Translations under genes and position numbers: made by a program
NCBI GenBank assembly: GCA_030068075.1
Contig: CM057825.1
Coordinates: forward strand, 82,723,123-82,787,122
Direction of reading: 5' to 3'
Length of the DNA stretch: 64,000 nt
From: Paguma larvata
Lineage: Eukaryota; Chordata; Mammalia; Carnivora; Viverridae
Part shown: in pieces, positions 22,026 to 34,789 of the stretch
Numbering within the stretch: the stretch's first letter is position 1
How the letters are laid out: each line of letters starts with the position of its first letter
The notes under the pieces: generated by a model
Told to the model about the DNA's origin: nothing
Databases searched by the model: none
Seen by the model: only the letters and a program-made list of their open reading frames with translations

Positions 22026-23389
22026 TTTAGTCATTGAGCTGAGTCTTGTTTTGCTGGCTGAAAGAGAGGAGAGTGTACTGAGGTCAGGAGGACTTGTAAG
22101 CTAACTTCCCATTGGTTTGCTGCATTTTGAAAAACGTCACTCGCAAAAGAAGAGGGCGCCTTTGCACACCTCTGCTGTCATTCTGGCAAGTTCTCTTGTA
22201 CTATAAGACCACTTTTTACAGTAAAATGTTGGCCTCTAGGAGGCTTCTGTTCTGTTTGCTTTACTTATCTCCAACTCAAACAGAAAAGAATAAAAGAAAA
22301 TCAGGATTTAAGAAATCAAAAGGGTTCCAACCCAGGTACTTAAATTTCTAAAACATCAACTCTTGATGAAATAGAATAATAGAATAAAATAAAAAGTAAA
22401 GGAAAGTGGAAATGGCAGTCCAGTCTATGAAATCAAACTTGCTCAGGACTCTGCAGAATTCAACGGTGACTCAGTGAACCGTTTTGCCTGCTACTGTTGA
22501 GATGTAAGCATTAAAGCAATGGAAAACTAACTAAGCCCCTACACAAAAAGGGAAAAAAAAAAACAAAAACAAAAAAAAAAATCCCTTCTTGTCTTACCAA
22601 CACTGCTATTATCACATAGTGTGTTTCACATGATAAGCCATTCATTAAAACATCACCTACTGTTTTTTTCCTCTCCGGTACCAGCTAGAACATGATCTGT
22701 CTCTGCGTGAAGACATTGGACCTCTGACCTTTTCTGTAGCTATTCCAGGCAAGTATAATAAACAGAGTTCACTAGGTTTCTGTAAATCTCTGATTATGTT
22801 TACTGTGAAATCCAAGTGTTCTTCTCAGGCAGAAAAATTAAGGTTGATTTTCAAATATTATGTACAAACTCTAGCTACTAAGCATTCCATAATGAGCACT
22901 TTGGCAATTTAGAGCAAATTAGGGTTCCCACTAGGCAAGGATGACATGCACTGCAGTCCAAGAAAGATGGCATGTTGTTAATGGAGATATTCACCGGGAA
23001 TTTAAGCTAAATCCAGAGAGCTCTACTCACAGTAAATCTGGGGTGGGGGGAATAATACCGTCCTTCATTCATCACTGAGACATGTGATGGTCTTAAACTC
23101 TCCTCCTCTTCAAACTTCACCGTATTGAAGAAGGCTAATGAATCATAGCCCATCTTCAAGGACACGCCAATTGTGGGAAACCAGTTACCTTCCACACGTT
23201 CATCACTGACGGAATAGTTCAACATACACAACTATTGCCAGAGACTAATGCAAGGGTTGATTAAAATGAGGAATGAACTTTTATTTTCACCCAAGCACAA
23301 AATCAAATCAGAATTGCACTGATTACATATGTCAGAGAACCAAGATGTTAGTTACAAGCTCATGATAGGCAAATTATTTGCATTATATA
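22026..23389. other. Unique non-coding DNA with one exon-like patch
   Basis: No repeat was recognised. An A-rich tract lies at 22550-22580. The exon-like patch at 22685-22748 is listed separately. Other open frames (22112-22351, 23007-23231) have no support. Confidence 0.4.
22685..22748 (+). other. Exon-like 64-bp segment with GC-AG-type splice context (speculative)
   Basis: A strong pyrimidine tract and acceptor, 'tgtttttttcctctccggta' followed by 'ccag', precede this segment. The sequence 'ccag|gcaagt' follows it, which matches the rare GC-type donor consensus. One of three frames is open across it (LEHDLSLREDIGPLTFSVAI); the other two contain stops. I do not recognise the peptide, and the motif could be chance. 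Confidence 0.2.
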
Positions 23390-24639
23390 TTTAATTACAT
23401 AGCAATACGCATATTATGGGAAAGTTTAACTATAATAGACAAACATAAAGAAAATATAAAAATCATCATTATTCCTACCACATGTACATAATCATGGCTA
23501 ACTACAGTCTATCTCATTTGAGAATATATACACACATATATATGGATAAGTTATTATACATGATGTGAATATATACGATATAGCTATAGTATGTGCGTAT
23601 ATAAATACACACTATGTATTGTATGTATATATATATGGTAATGTATTTGTCTATGTCAGGTTTAAACATGTCTTTTATCTGGAAATATGTATGAGTATAT
23701 GCAGGTGCACATATATGTATGTGCATTGATTTTCTCTGTGTGTCTATGTGTGCATACATAATTTCTGTAAGTTGTTTTTAAAGTAATATTGTAACACACA
23801 CAAATTTCTGTGTCAAAAGATCCATATCACTTTTATCGATAGTCCATTTTATAAATTTTACTCTCATTTGTTTTACTACTGTTGGATATTTAGGTTGTTT
23901 CTAAGTTTTTTTACTATCATAAACAACATTGTAATGAAAATCATTTATATAACTGTCTGAATATTTCCTTAAAAATAATGGAATTACTGGGTCACTAATT
24001 GTGTTCTTTTCTGCCTTATGAAATATATTACTATATTATCCTCCAGAAAGTTTGTATTAATTTACTTTGCTCCTGGCAATGTATTAAAGTAAACCTCCTC
24101 ATCCTAAAACCAAAATAGATGTTACCACTAAAAATTGTTAATTTGATAACCAAAACCAATATATTCCTTACTAAGAAAGTTGAACTTTTTTTCATGTGTT
24201 TTCTCTTACTTTTCCATTATTGTATTCCTTTTGTCATTATTTGGTTATAAGACTTTTTATACATTAAAAAGATTACCCAACATATATTAAATGTATAATA
24301 AATTTTCTTGAAAGGCAAGTGGCAAAATGGAAATTTTGTTTTGTGCTGTGTTCCGGCAATCAGAATAAAATAACATTTATATGGTCAAATACATCTATCT
24401 ATTAATTTATGATATCATACTAACAATCTTTTAATTTGGCAATTCTAAAATCATCAGCCTTCTGGGCATTATTTTTTGACATTTAACTCTCATGTCCATC
24501 TCAAAACAACCGTGATGCCAAGAGTAAGGTAGGGATCCAATATTTTTTTTTCAGATGGTTAATCATTATCTTACCGCTCTCTATTAAATCTCTTTTTATA
24601 CCACTGATTTGAAATGGTAGTGTCATCTGTGATACAGAC

Positions 24640-24688
<49 letters not shown>

Positions 24689-25235
24689 ACACATACACAC
24701 ACAGTTGAGTTTGTTTCCCAGATTTCTTCTTCATTACATGAGCATCCCTTTTTCATTCTGGAACCAGTTCCTCACTCTGGTAACTATTGTTACCATTTAG
24801 TATATTTCAACTGTTTGCAGTAGGATTCCCCCCACTCATCTTTTATTTTCAGAATTGCATTGATTTTATTACATGATTATTTTTCAAATAATATTTATAA
24901 TCTTCTCCCAGATGGACACAAATTATTTCTAACTTGAATGGCATTGCATTAAATTAGGGAGATTTGAATTTATGGTCTTTCTATACAAAAGCAGAGACTT
25001 TTCTTCCATTTATTTAACTTTCAGTGTCTCAATAAAGTGCATGGTTTTCTTCATATGGGCCTTGCATCCTTGATTAGTTTCATCTTTAGGTACATTATGT
25101 ATTTTTGTTAACTAAAATTAATAGGTTTCTGGGTTTTTTACTCAGTATATAGGAACAATAATTATTTTGCAAGTAAGTTGTATAATATGTCATGCATAAA
25201 ACTCTCATCTTTAGACCTAATTGTTTCATACTTTA
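23390..25235 (-). mobile_element. Ancient L1M-type LINE, minus strand
   Basis: From left to right the plus strand shows the reversed 3' UTR ('aaatcatcattattcctacc', 'ggatatttaggttgtttcta', 'aatggaattactgggtcact'). ORF2-derived sequence follows ('aagagtaaggtagggatcca', 'ataccactgatttgaaatgg', 'gcattgcattaaattaggga', 'cttcatatgggccttgcatc'). The order and spacing match an L1M element about 1.8 kb long. All frames are broken. An (AC)n microsatellite has expanded inside it at the GTGTGG-like site. Confidence 0.75.
24650..24703. repeat. (AC)n microsatellite in L1M
   Basis: About 26 AC units with two AT interruptions ('acatacacac'). Apparent poly-Thr/His or Val/Cys frames across it are artefacts. 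Confidence 0.97.
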
Positions 25236-25688
25236 TTTACCCAGGTTTTCCAGTGACACTAGGATAGATGCCATTTTTAAGAGATTTATAATTAGACATG
25301 TCAAGAATATAAGTTTGAAGATCCATGCAACCTAATGAGAGATTATCTAACCAAATCAGATTTTGATAAATTCAATCATGTCCGTGTTTTCTCTTCACTT
25401 AGGTTTAACCTCATCAGACTCATGTTTTGCCCATTTCTCCACTGTAGTATCTAGTTTTGTGAGAGTCCCATATGGCATCAAGTAGATGGGCGGCCACTGG
25501 GCTGAGACATCTGTTCTCTGCTGCGTTTTCTTTGCAACTCCCACGTTCCATTCACTGGTGCTTTAGTTTTCACTTGAGAGTTCCATGTTCCCTTCGTCCT
25601 GAATCGTATGGTGCATCTTGCAGAGCTGTGTGTGTGTTCCATCATGATAAACTTGGGCTCTATTTCTCTCCCCCTCTTTCAACCTATT

Positions 25689-25722
<34 letters not shown>

Positions 25723-26023
25723 GTCTCCATTTCTCTCTCTAACTTTCTACCCTTCTTTCCATTTCTGCATCTGGCCAGAGACATGGAGAAGGTTACCCTC
25801 ATTTCTGTGGCTCTCTGTCATCAATTCTACCCCCAATATCCTGCCCAGTTTTCATACTCTGCTTTTGTAGCATGGGACAAAACTGTAAGGCCAGTGCCGG
25901 CATATACAATTGGGCAAGGTTTATACCACAACTAATGTATATTCATTTGTATTTAGGGAAAATTAATTTAATTGCATTAAGTGTTTTATGATTGTGAAAA
26001 TGACTATGAAATAATTATTCAAA
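25236..26023. other. Non-coding interval with (TC)n tract
   Basis: The 132-codon plus frame at 25472-25870 depends on the (TC)n tract and overlaps an opposite purine-rich frame. No gene is supported. Confidence 0.45.
25697..25740. repeat. (TC)n microsatellite
   Basis: About a dozen uninterrupted TC units followed by imperfect ones ('gtctccatttctctctct'). Confidence 0.92.
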
Positions 26024-26033
26024 TAAAATGTGA

Positions 26034-26214
26034 ATCTTTAAAAAGTTTTATTTTTTGGGGGGGAGGGGCAGAGAGAGAGGAAGAGAGAGAATTTCAAGCA
26101 TGTTCCACCTCAGTGGAAAGCCCAGTAGGGACTTGGACCCCACGACCATGAGATCATGACTGGAGCTGAAATCAAGAGTCCAATGCTTAACTAACTGAGT
26201 CACCCAGGTGCCCC
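26034..26214 (-). mobile_element. CAN-SINE, older subtype, minus strand
   Basis: The right end reads 'ctaactgagtcacccaggtg', next to 'gagctgaaatcaagagtcca'. The GA-rich stretch and a short T-rich tail are on the left. The duplication 'taaaatgtga' is at 26024-26033 and 26215-26224. The body is shortened. Confidence 0.92.
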
Positions 26215-26365
26215 TAAAATGTGAGTTTTTTAAAACGTAATGTCTTACTACAGAGAATTAGTTTTTAGAGGGCTATGTCTGAAAGACTAGTAGTCATATT
26301 TTGTTCACTACTGAAACCCACATTGGCCAGGATTTTATGTAGACTCTCTAATAACACTACAAACA

Positions 26366-26372
26366 CTTTTTT

Positions 26373-26416
<44 letters not shown>

Positions 26417-26421
26417 TTTTT
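26366..26421. repeat. (TTTA)n microsatellite
   Basis: About 12 TTTA units. No retroposon body adjoins it directly. Confidence 0.95.
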
Positions 26422-26793
26422 GCTTTTGGCAGTAAAAGTAAGATCTTATAGGTAAGAAGGATACTAATATTTGCCTATGCTTTTTTGTAAAAGTGAGCAG
26501 ATTTTTTCATTTGTAAATCATTATGCTAGGTGCCAACCAATTGCCATGGTTTTTAATAACTATGTGAACATTTAATAAACTATAATAGTAACAATAGATG
26601 CCCCCTATTCTGGAGTAGGTACACACTTGCCAAAGGTACACACTTTGAGGGAGGCAGAACAGGGACTTATCATCATAATAAGTCATTGTCTCTTGCACCG
26701 AGAGATTTTCCATCTAATCGAGACAGTCTATTGAGTCAGACTGGGTGGGGTCAAATCCCAACTCTGCCACTCTGTGATCTCAAAAATGTTATT

Positions 26794-27364
26794 TTTTTTC
26801 CTTTTTATTTTTTTTATTTTATTTATTTATTTTTTATTATAATAGGTTATTTTCAAATTGGTTTACATATAACACCCAGTGTTCATCCCAACATGTGCCC
26901 TCTTTAATGTCCGTCACCCCCTCTCCCCCCTCCCTCACCTCCCTCACCTCTCTCACCCTCAGATTGTTCTTAGTCTTTGAGAGTCTCTTATGTTTTATCT
27001 CCCTCCCTCTCTGTGTCTTTTTTTCCTTTCCCCTCTTCCCCTCCCCCTGGTTTTTGCTTAGTCTCACAAAGTCCACCTATGCGTGGAAACATATGGTATC
27101 TGTCTTTTTCTGACGGACTTATTTCACTTAACATAATACCGTCCATTTCCATCCATGTTGCTACACATGGCCAAATTTCATTTTTTCTCATTACCATGTA
27201 GTAGTCCATTGTATATATGTGCCACAACTTCTTTATCCATTCGTCAGTTGATGGGCACTTGGTCTGCTTCCATGATTTGGCTATTGTCGAAAGTGCTAGC
27301 TTCTGCAGGGCAAAGGAAACAACCAACAAAACTAATAGACAACCGACGGAATGGGAAAGGATAA
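26794..27364 (-). mobile_element. Young L1 insertion with 5' inversion, inside a MIR
   Basis: The region 26794-27297 is a minus-strand L1 3' end: T-rich tail, 3' UTR and the end of ORF2. From about 27298 the orientation flips. 'agcttctgcagggcaaagga' to 27361 is plus-strand L1 ORF2 from a more upstream part of the element. A perfect 14-bp duplication 'tcaaaaatgttatt' brackets the whole unit at 26780-26793 and 27365-27378, so both parts arrived in a single insertion. This is the classic twin-priming product. Confidence 0.93.
26988..27297 (-). pseudogene. L1 ORF2 C-terminal remnant
   Basis: The frame carries 'STIAKSWKQTKCPSTDEWIK', 'TMDYYMVMRKNEIWPCVATW' and 'SEISPSEKDRYHMF', the conserved C-terminus of L1 ORF2. 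It then runs on into the 3' UTR. It is closely similar to the remnant at 1668-1934, with a few substitutions. The RT and endonuclease domains are missing. Upstream it is cut by the inversion breakpoint near 27297, and the inverted segment encodes a separate ORF2 piece on the plus strand ('KQPTKLIDNRRNG'). It is not functional. Confidence 0.85.
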
Positions 27365-29880
27365 TCAAAAATGTTATTAACCTCTCTTTCCCCTTCCTTA
27401 AAATGCAAAGAATAGTTTCAAATTCCTAGGCTTTATTGAGGATTAAATTAGTTAATACACACGAAGTACTTACTGGTACATAGTTAGCACTCAAGAAATG
27501 TTAGCTATTATAAATGTAATTCTATAACTGAAAGTACAACTGTGGAATAGCTATGCAAATTGCTATTATGAGCATATAATTATATTTATTAATATTGTTG
27601 CTAATTCAAGAGTTTTGTCATACTATGGGTTCAGTTATTTCTCCCATGTGATGAAATATTTACTGATCTTTTCTTGCAATCCACTTTAATTCTGTAAGAT
27701 AGATGTGAATCATGGCACGCAGAAGTCACGACAGGGCCCGGCTGTGTGCCAGGAACGTGAAGAATTTTTAAATAGAGCTTTACAGTTTGCAACACGCTTC
27801 TACATCCTTGCAGCCATTTACCTATATATTCCCACAAGAAAATGCTGCAATAAAATGCTTCATGAGTGTGTTCATTTAAAGTGAAAATGTACTTGAGACT
27901 TTGGGGCTTGAGAATTGCCTTTTATTTATTGGTCCAATAAAAAATATCATATTATCTACTTCATCTACTTTTTTCCGCAAGGTGCAATATTGTTATGAAT
28001 ATATTCTGCATGCATTTGTGGATTTTATCTTTATCAAATTCAACTTAAATAGCAATTTAATCCAAGAAATCTGGTTCAAATGGGAAAAAAATAACATGTG
28101 ATCATTTTGTATTTCTGAAAAGCTGCTTTATTTTATTTAGAGATGGTATTGGAGCAGTTTTTAAATCTATGCTATGTGTTTGAGACGATTCTGTCTAATT
28201 TTGATACAGGTGCTTTTAAACATTTATTTTACTAAGATATTTTCCTTGTTTACATTTCACCATTCCTAAGAGCTCCTCGTTTCCTACCTCAAAATGGATC
28301 CTTTTCCTTACTGCCAAGTGCTAATCTTGAATTTCAACTTTGCTTGTGTTTTAGTCCTTTTAGTCAATACAAATAGACTTACACTAAAGAATCTGGATTA
28401 ATGTCCTTCTTTCTGCTTCAGGAGTAACTCTATTGATATGATTGAAATACCACGTCAATCTTTTGGGGGAGAAGGGTGTCTATTACAATTGATACGTTAA
28501 AATTTTGCTCTTCTCTCCGCATCCACACGGAGCCCTCTTATTGTACGAACCAAGTTTTAACATGGCAACGTGAGATGCAAAGTCAAGCTTTGTCACAGGT
28601 GATCAGGATCCCGTAGAGGGTGGAGTTTCAAATTCATGCCAACAGGTCCCATCAGGGAACTTGAATGAGCGAAATCAGCAGGTTTCAGGACCAACAGAGA
28701 GTGGGGAAGACATCGGGGAACAAGAGAATGGATACCTTGTTGAAAGTCAGGCTGCTGTGAAACCCACTTACTTACTGCCAAGTAACCATGTGTGTTCACT
28801 GTTGGCAGCTCTGAAAACATTTTTTTTCTGGAAATTTAGATTTTTGTTTTAAATGTGAAATCTCCCAATTTTTAAATGTTTGTAATCATTGCAATAGCTT
28901 TTTGAAACACAACGGCTATCAAGTGTGCCATTGCCGTGGTCATATCTGGCACACAGGCATCTAGTTGGTAAATTTTGTTTGGAGGCAATCTCATTTATAA
29001 GAAGGAGTCACAGCATAGGGTCTAGCAAAAGTTCCACGTGTTTGTAATTGAAAATCTCTCTGCTTACAGGTTCTCCACCCCTTACATCAAGTCACGTCAA
29101 ATTCTCTGAAGATTTCACGCAGGAAAATAAATGTATTTTAAAAACCGCGTGTGTCTATGATTTCAAACTTGAATCTTTTCTTCTATTGACTCCCTCGAAA
29201 CATAATTTCCTAATGAGAACCAGCCCCTTTAAAGATTTCACTTGTTACATTTGTCTCTTCTTATCGGTATTAAATGTTTTATTTAGTTCCAGAAAGAGAG
29301 CAGAATTCCTTTTCTCCAGCTTTACCTCTTACTATTTTCAGATGTATGCCACATCCAAGAGGAATTAAAGACTTCAGGTTGAAAATGCAACATGCCAGAC
29401 ACATAATCAAGCACTTCACTCAAATATATGTCAGCCGGAGTGAGAAGGCCCCAGACAATTAGACTATAGGTTCAAAACTATAGTTGGCCACAGCTCTTTC
29501 AACTAGCGCACAAAAGTTTAGCCTACAATCACCACACATGACATCCTAATGATGAGTCGGCTGATGGAAGCCACACAGGCCGACTGGACGCTTTTCAGAT
29601 TCCTCTATATTTTTTTCGACCTCGAAGGCCCAGAGTCCTGAATGAATTTGCTTGGGCAATTTAGTTCACTTGTCTCTTCCTCTTTCCTATTAATTCTCCA
29701 GCTTTTGAAAAATGTCCTTTAACTTTCCCCGCACTTCCTTTCCTTGGCTTTCTTCCTGGTTTAGATTTTACTTGGGTTATTTCATTCTATGTTATAACCT
29801 AATTTCTTTCAAAGCCTAAACTCTCCCTTACTTGAGAAAAGTTTTCAGTACGTTGTTAGCTCACTGTTTCATGTACCATT

Positions 29881-29942
29881 AAAAAAAAAAGAAAGAAAGA
29901 AAGAAAGAAAGAAAAGAAAAGAAAAGAAAAGAAAAAAAAAAG
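29881..29942. repeat. (GAAA)n/(GAAAA)n microsatellite
   Basis: A poly-A start, then about six GAAA and four GAAAA units, then poly-A. There is no SINE body on either side. Confidence 0.95.
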
Positions 29943-30264
29943 ACTGTGATCGTGGGAACATTCCAATCATTAGTGCTCTTACCAGATATTCCATAGTTAT
30001 TCAAAATCTTAAGCTTAAAATTATTCATTTCCCCTCAGAGTGCATTTTTTTGGACTAAAGTAAAAGATTTGATGTAAATATTTACTTTTCCCATTAAATT
30101 TGCGATCATTTATAAACAAAGTAAAGCCAATGCATACCTAAGTTTCCATTTCTCACGACACAACTCACGTTTCAGATATTATTTCTCATTTTAGGCTATT
30201 AATAATGCTTTGCATTTGTCTAGCACTTTCAAAGGCATCCGTGTCTATGACCTTACTCATGGAC

Positions 30265-30294
30265 TACTGTAGGTACAACTACTGTAGGTACAAC
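30265..30294. repeat. Perfect 15-bp tandem duplication
   Basis: 'tactgtaggtacaac' occurs twice back to back with no mismatch. Confidence 0.95.
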
Positions 30295-32099
30295 AAGAAA
30301 CCCTCACCACCGCTTTTGTGAAGGGAAGCCGATGAGCAGCGGATGGGAGACGGTGTACAGTGACAGAAACTTTGAAAGTTGCCAGGTGAACACTCAGTCA
30401 CATACATGCTCAATGACGCAGTATCTGGATGCTAAAACAACCTGCGAAAATTTCACATATCCCACTGAACGGGGGGCATTACGGCAACTTCCAGTGGTAG
30501 TAGCTTCCAAGAAGGCTGGGTTCCTGAGCCAGAGACACGGTTTTCCACTAAATGCTCAGGTCTGTTTTAGTTTCTTCTAGACTAGACATGCTTTCCCTTT
30601 TGCCTCGGAAATACCATGGCACGATCTTCCCAAAACAGAATGGCCATATTTTTTAGCTTATATTTAATATTTCTTTTTGGAAGGATGACCTGTGTCTACC
30701 ATATTGAATTCAAACCCCTCCATTTTCTGCCAGAGATAGAAAGACATTTGAAACCACTGTATATTCCCATTTCAGTTTGTTCATGTGTTCATTCATAAGA
30801 ATTCCTACTGATCACTAGAATTCAGGAATTATTTGAGGAACAGGAATGGAAAATATAAATAATATCCATTCTATAACTTTAAAGGTTACCACTTCTAGGG
30901 ATTTAGGCATGTCAATAATGGTTGCAGTGTGAAGTTAGTGTCCCAAAGAATGTTGGCCAGTTTCGATGGAAATAAAAGTAGCAGAAATACTTGTGCCTTG
31001 AAATAAAATGAGAAAAGTTTTACAAAGCAGTGAATTTTCTTTGGGTTTTCCTGGATGCTTATGGGGCTAAAAGCATGAAAACAAGGCATTTCCAGTACAG
31101 AGACCAATGGGGGGAAAGACGATGTTTGAAAGAACTGGGTGATGATGAGAATGGACTAGAAGGATGCGAAGAGCAAGCTGAAGCTGGTGTTTAATGCCAC
31201 ACAGAAACATTTATACTTTTGCCTAAGGACAGCCTCTGAAGGCTACTACAACAAAGAGAGAGATGAACCATTCGGTACTAAGTAGTGCAGGTAACTTGTG
31301 GTGGCAGAGAGGACAGAGAGGAAGGGGAAAAAGCGTCCAACACACTACCTAGGAAGATGTTACAAGAAATCACACTAGTCCTCACCAGCTTGATTTCCAA
31401 AGTCGATCAGTACAATTTTTCCCTTGCTTACAAGCCCAGCTCCCTCACCTCTCTTTCTGCTTTGCAACAGTGGGTCAACTGGATTCTCTTCCTGCTCTCT
31501 GCCTGCCCATGGCTGGATAAAAAGCACAACCTGCTGCTGCTACTTGTTCTTGCCTTAAATTCATAAACAAGAACCCTAATGTGTTAGACAGACGTGCCGT
31601 GCTTTTCTCATCTCACTTTCCTAGGTTACTGCATCCTTTTCTCTACCCTGAACTCAACCCCCTACCATCCTACCATATACCAGGTTTCCCATTCCATTGA
31701 GAAATATGAAGTGGTAAAAAGGGAATTTTCACAAACTCCAAATACTACATCTTCCCACCTACCAGCAACTGAACCATATAGTTCCGTTACCGATCATATA
31801 TGTGTGTGATAGATGTTGTCTGTAGACACATAGAGGAACATAGGTGTAGACACAGGCACAGATATAGATATCACTGGTGTTTCTATCTGAAGTGAACCCC
31901 TCCATTTGTATACTAGACCCAATCCTTTCTCACTCCAATGTATCATACCATCAATTCTCTCCTGTAGGCATTGGTTTTTCCCTCCCTACACACTTCCACC
32001 GTTACACAAACATGCTCTATTTATCCCATATTAATCTGTTTCTAAACCCTTCTTCCCTTTCCAGTTACTACTCGGTTACTACTTTGCTGCCCATTGCAT

Positions 32100-32640
32100 G
32101 AAATTTTCTCTTAAACTGTTGTTGAAACTTGCTGTCACCAATTGCTCTACTCCCATTCTTTCTGAAGCCCACTCGAATAAGGTGTTATTTGTTAGGAACA
32201 CCATGCACACGGCTTTGTCAAGGTCATCTACTATCTCCACATTGCTGTCTCTAATGCTTAGTTCCAATTTCGATCTGTCTTGATCGAGACGAACTTTCCT
32301 CAATCTGTGGCTTCGAAGATGCCGCACGTCCTTGATTTCCCACCTACCACACTGTTTCCTTCTTCTCCCCAACCTCAGGATGCTGCACGCCATAGGACTT
32401 GATCATAGTATCTATTCTCCTTTTTCCCTATACTCACCCCCTTGAAGGCCATATTCAGGCTCATGGCTTTAAATATCTATATGTCTACAACTCTCAAATG
32501 TTGCTCCTAAAATTGAGATTCTATGTTTCAGAGATTTAGTTTCGGCTTTCTATGCCTTCGGATATTTATATAAATAAAAGCTGGAGGTAACTCGAGATAA
32601 ATATAAACTCAAATGCCTACTAGATATTCTCAATACATAC
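32100..32640 (+). mobile_element. L2 LINE ORF2 (reverse transcriptase region) fossil
   Basis: 'ggctttgtcaaggtcatcta' is followed about 250 bp later by 'ggctcatggctttaaatatc' and 'tatatgtctacaactctcaa', then 'aaatgcctactagatattct'. This follows the L2 RT region, where the HGFKYHLYADDSQ catalytic stretch is encoded by CATGGCTTTAAATACCATC. The catalytic YADD is not preserved here, and the frame is broken, so it is an inactive fossil. Confidence 0.6.
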
Positions 32641-34384
32641 AAAATAATTCCTAATAAATGAAATTTTCACACCAGAGCTGTTATCCTATATTTTCTCTCC
32701 TCCAGATTCAATTACAAAGGAGAGAAGAGGTAGGAAAAAGAAAGGGTTAAACTTCTGAGGGGAAAAAACAACTCCTTTCACATGATGCACTATTTTCCCC
32801 TTTCTTGAAGGACTTCTACAGGAAATAGAGTTAGAGCTCTATACAAACCAACTTAGAAGAAATAAAGCATTCTCACTAGACACTTATCTGCTGACAATCA
32901 AAATACAAACCAAAACAACAACAAAAAAAAGAATTAATTGATTGGTTGAGAATTCTTTGGTGAAACATTTATAAAGCATGAGAAATTTGCATAGTTGCTA
33001 TTTAAAAAGGCTACATAATAACATTTTCTAAGAAAATAAATGAGGGAGAAAAAGCCTTTTTAACCCTACGGCTGCATACACTTACATAATCTTCAAACCG
33101 CAAATCAACTATGAATTACTCATTATTTCAGTATCTATATATTCCTACAGATATTTTCTATTGCCCAAATGTCTTTTTCATACAGTTGAAGTTCAACCAT
33201 ATTTGTATTTCATTCAGTTTTGCGGTCCACATAGATACCAAATGAAAAGTGATGACTATTTAGAAATTTTAAAGAAGTTTTTTTTTTTTTTTTTCTAATT
33301 TGGCTGACCAAGTTAACAGATGTCTCATGTAAGACTTTTTATACTAATTCTTCCTGATGTTAGCAACATTTCAAGTTAAAGACCAAATTACACTCTGCCA
33401 CCTCTCACCCTATAAAGCTGCTAATCCCTTTTTACTCAGTTTCTTCACTTCAGATTATTTAAATCTTCATAACCTTCTCTGTTTCCTGATTAAGAAATGT
33501 CTGATATGTTGTCAATTCTAACTAACTAGTTCATATATTGTGACTTGATGTACACCTTAATAGATAAGACAAGAACAGTTCATAATGTTAGCTATTGATC
33601 TTGGTATTAAGTGTAATTTCTAATAAATTAACTGTGAGCATATGTTTTAGGGGCGATCGAGGCTTCTCGATTATTTAGGGATAGTTTTTCCTGAGTTTGT
33701 AGATCATAAAAACTAATAAGGTCTTTTCGTCTCTCCTTTTATCCTCATTTTATGTCACCTTTGGTTAATGTCTCTAATATCAAATAATCAAAGAAAAAAA
33801 TATATAACGAAGTTACTATTTCCCTGGGAATATTTACTAGCCATTGATTCAAAACCTTCACAATAGGAAAGAAGTGAAAATTGCTAAATGAAATGTTAGG
33901 ACTATAAAACATTTTAATTACACTTACTTAAACATTTCTATTCAGAATTACTTGAAGTCTTCTGCCCATCTTGAACCTAGGTCTGCTCGGTGCTTCTCTA
34001 GAATTCCCTCATTCCCTGAAGGTCACATTTCAACAATAACAAACCACACGATAAGGTGTTAAATACTTGATCAACCAAGTGCTTTAATTTGGCAGTGCCA
34101 GGTTACCAATTTCTTACCCTTACCCCTATTCAATTGACAGATGGAGCCCAAATGGACTAGTTGATCCAATCTCAATTAAATATTATTTGGGGTAGAAAGG
34201 CACCACAATGTCCACATTTTCAATAAAGCAAGCCAATAACATGAGAAATTATTCTGGCCTAATCCTACCAAAAAATCACCGCATCCTTCAGCTATGGAAC
34301 TCAAGAAGCACCCGTTCCTCTGTACTAGAGAAATAGTTAATTAGCTTTTTGGAAGCCTCACCTATGATGTTTAGAATTTCTGAA

Positions 34385-34452
34385 CAGCAACAACAACAAC
34401 AACAATAACAATAACAACAACAAAACAAGACAAAACAAAGAACAAACCAAAC
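34385..34452. repeat. (CAA)n-rich microsatellite
   Basis: CAA units interrupted by AAT and CAAAA words. Confidence 0.93.
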
Positions 34453-34789
34453 ACTAGATGATTAGTAAATGAAAGCAAACCCAGAAATCAATGCCCCGAG
34501 TATCAGGAAGGAAAATGCAAGCAAATCCTAGGAGACACTGTTGCAGATGTGTCCACAGCACGCCTCCCTGTTGAGATGTTCTTATTATAGATTCCAAGGG
34601 GGTTCCATGCTAGCCAGTATAAGGCTCAACCCGAAAACAAATTTTGACCTCAAGATTTTTGGTAGGGTCCTCTCTATGGAAGGAGAAGTTGAATTTACTA
34701 AGATTATGAAAGATTAAGGGGCTGACCAAGATGACAAGGAGTGAGGCATAGTAACCAGGAGGGGCTGTAGGGCAGGGCAACGGGGTTAA

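Larger units (their letters stand above)
26724..27512 (+). mobile_element. MIR SINE fossil split by an L1
   Basis: The left part ('attgagtcagactgggtggg', 'gtcaaatcccaactctgcca') and the right part ('tgaggattaaattagttaat', 'gtacatagttagcactcaag', 'aaatgttagctatta') are consecutive parts of one MIR. They rejoin when the L1 at 26794-27364 and one copy of its target duplication are removed. This is among the best-preserved MIRs in the window. Confidence 0.88.

Noticed and set aside
25472..25870. 132-codon plus-strand frame with Ser-Leu runs
   Set aside because: It depends on the (TC)n tract and overlaps an equally open purine frame on the other strand.
28661..28852. Open frame continuing left to about 28620, soluble-protein-like composition
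   Set aside because: An opposite-strand frame overlaps it, no homolog is recognised, and the splice sites are weak. Left out as a gene.
30332..30580. 82-codon frame with several Cys
   Set aside because: No homolog recognised; the frame begins and ends without splice or initiation context.
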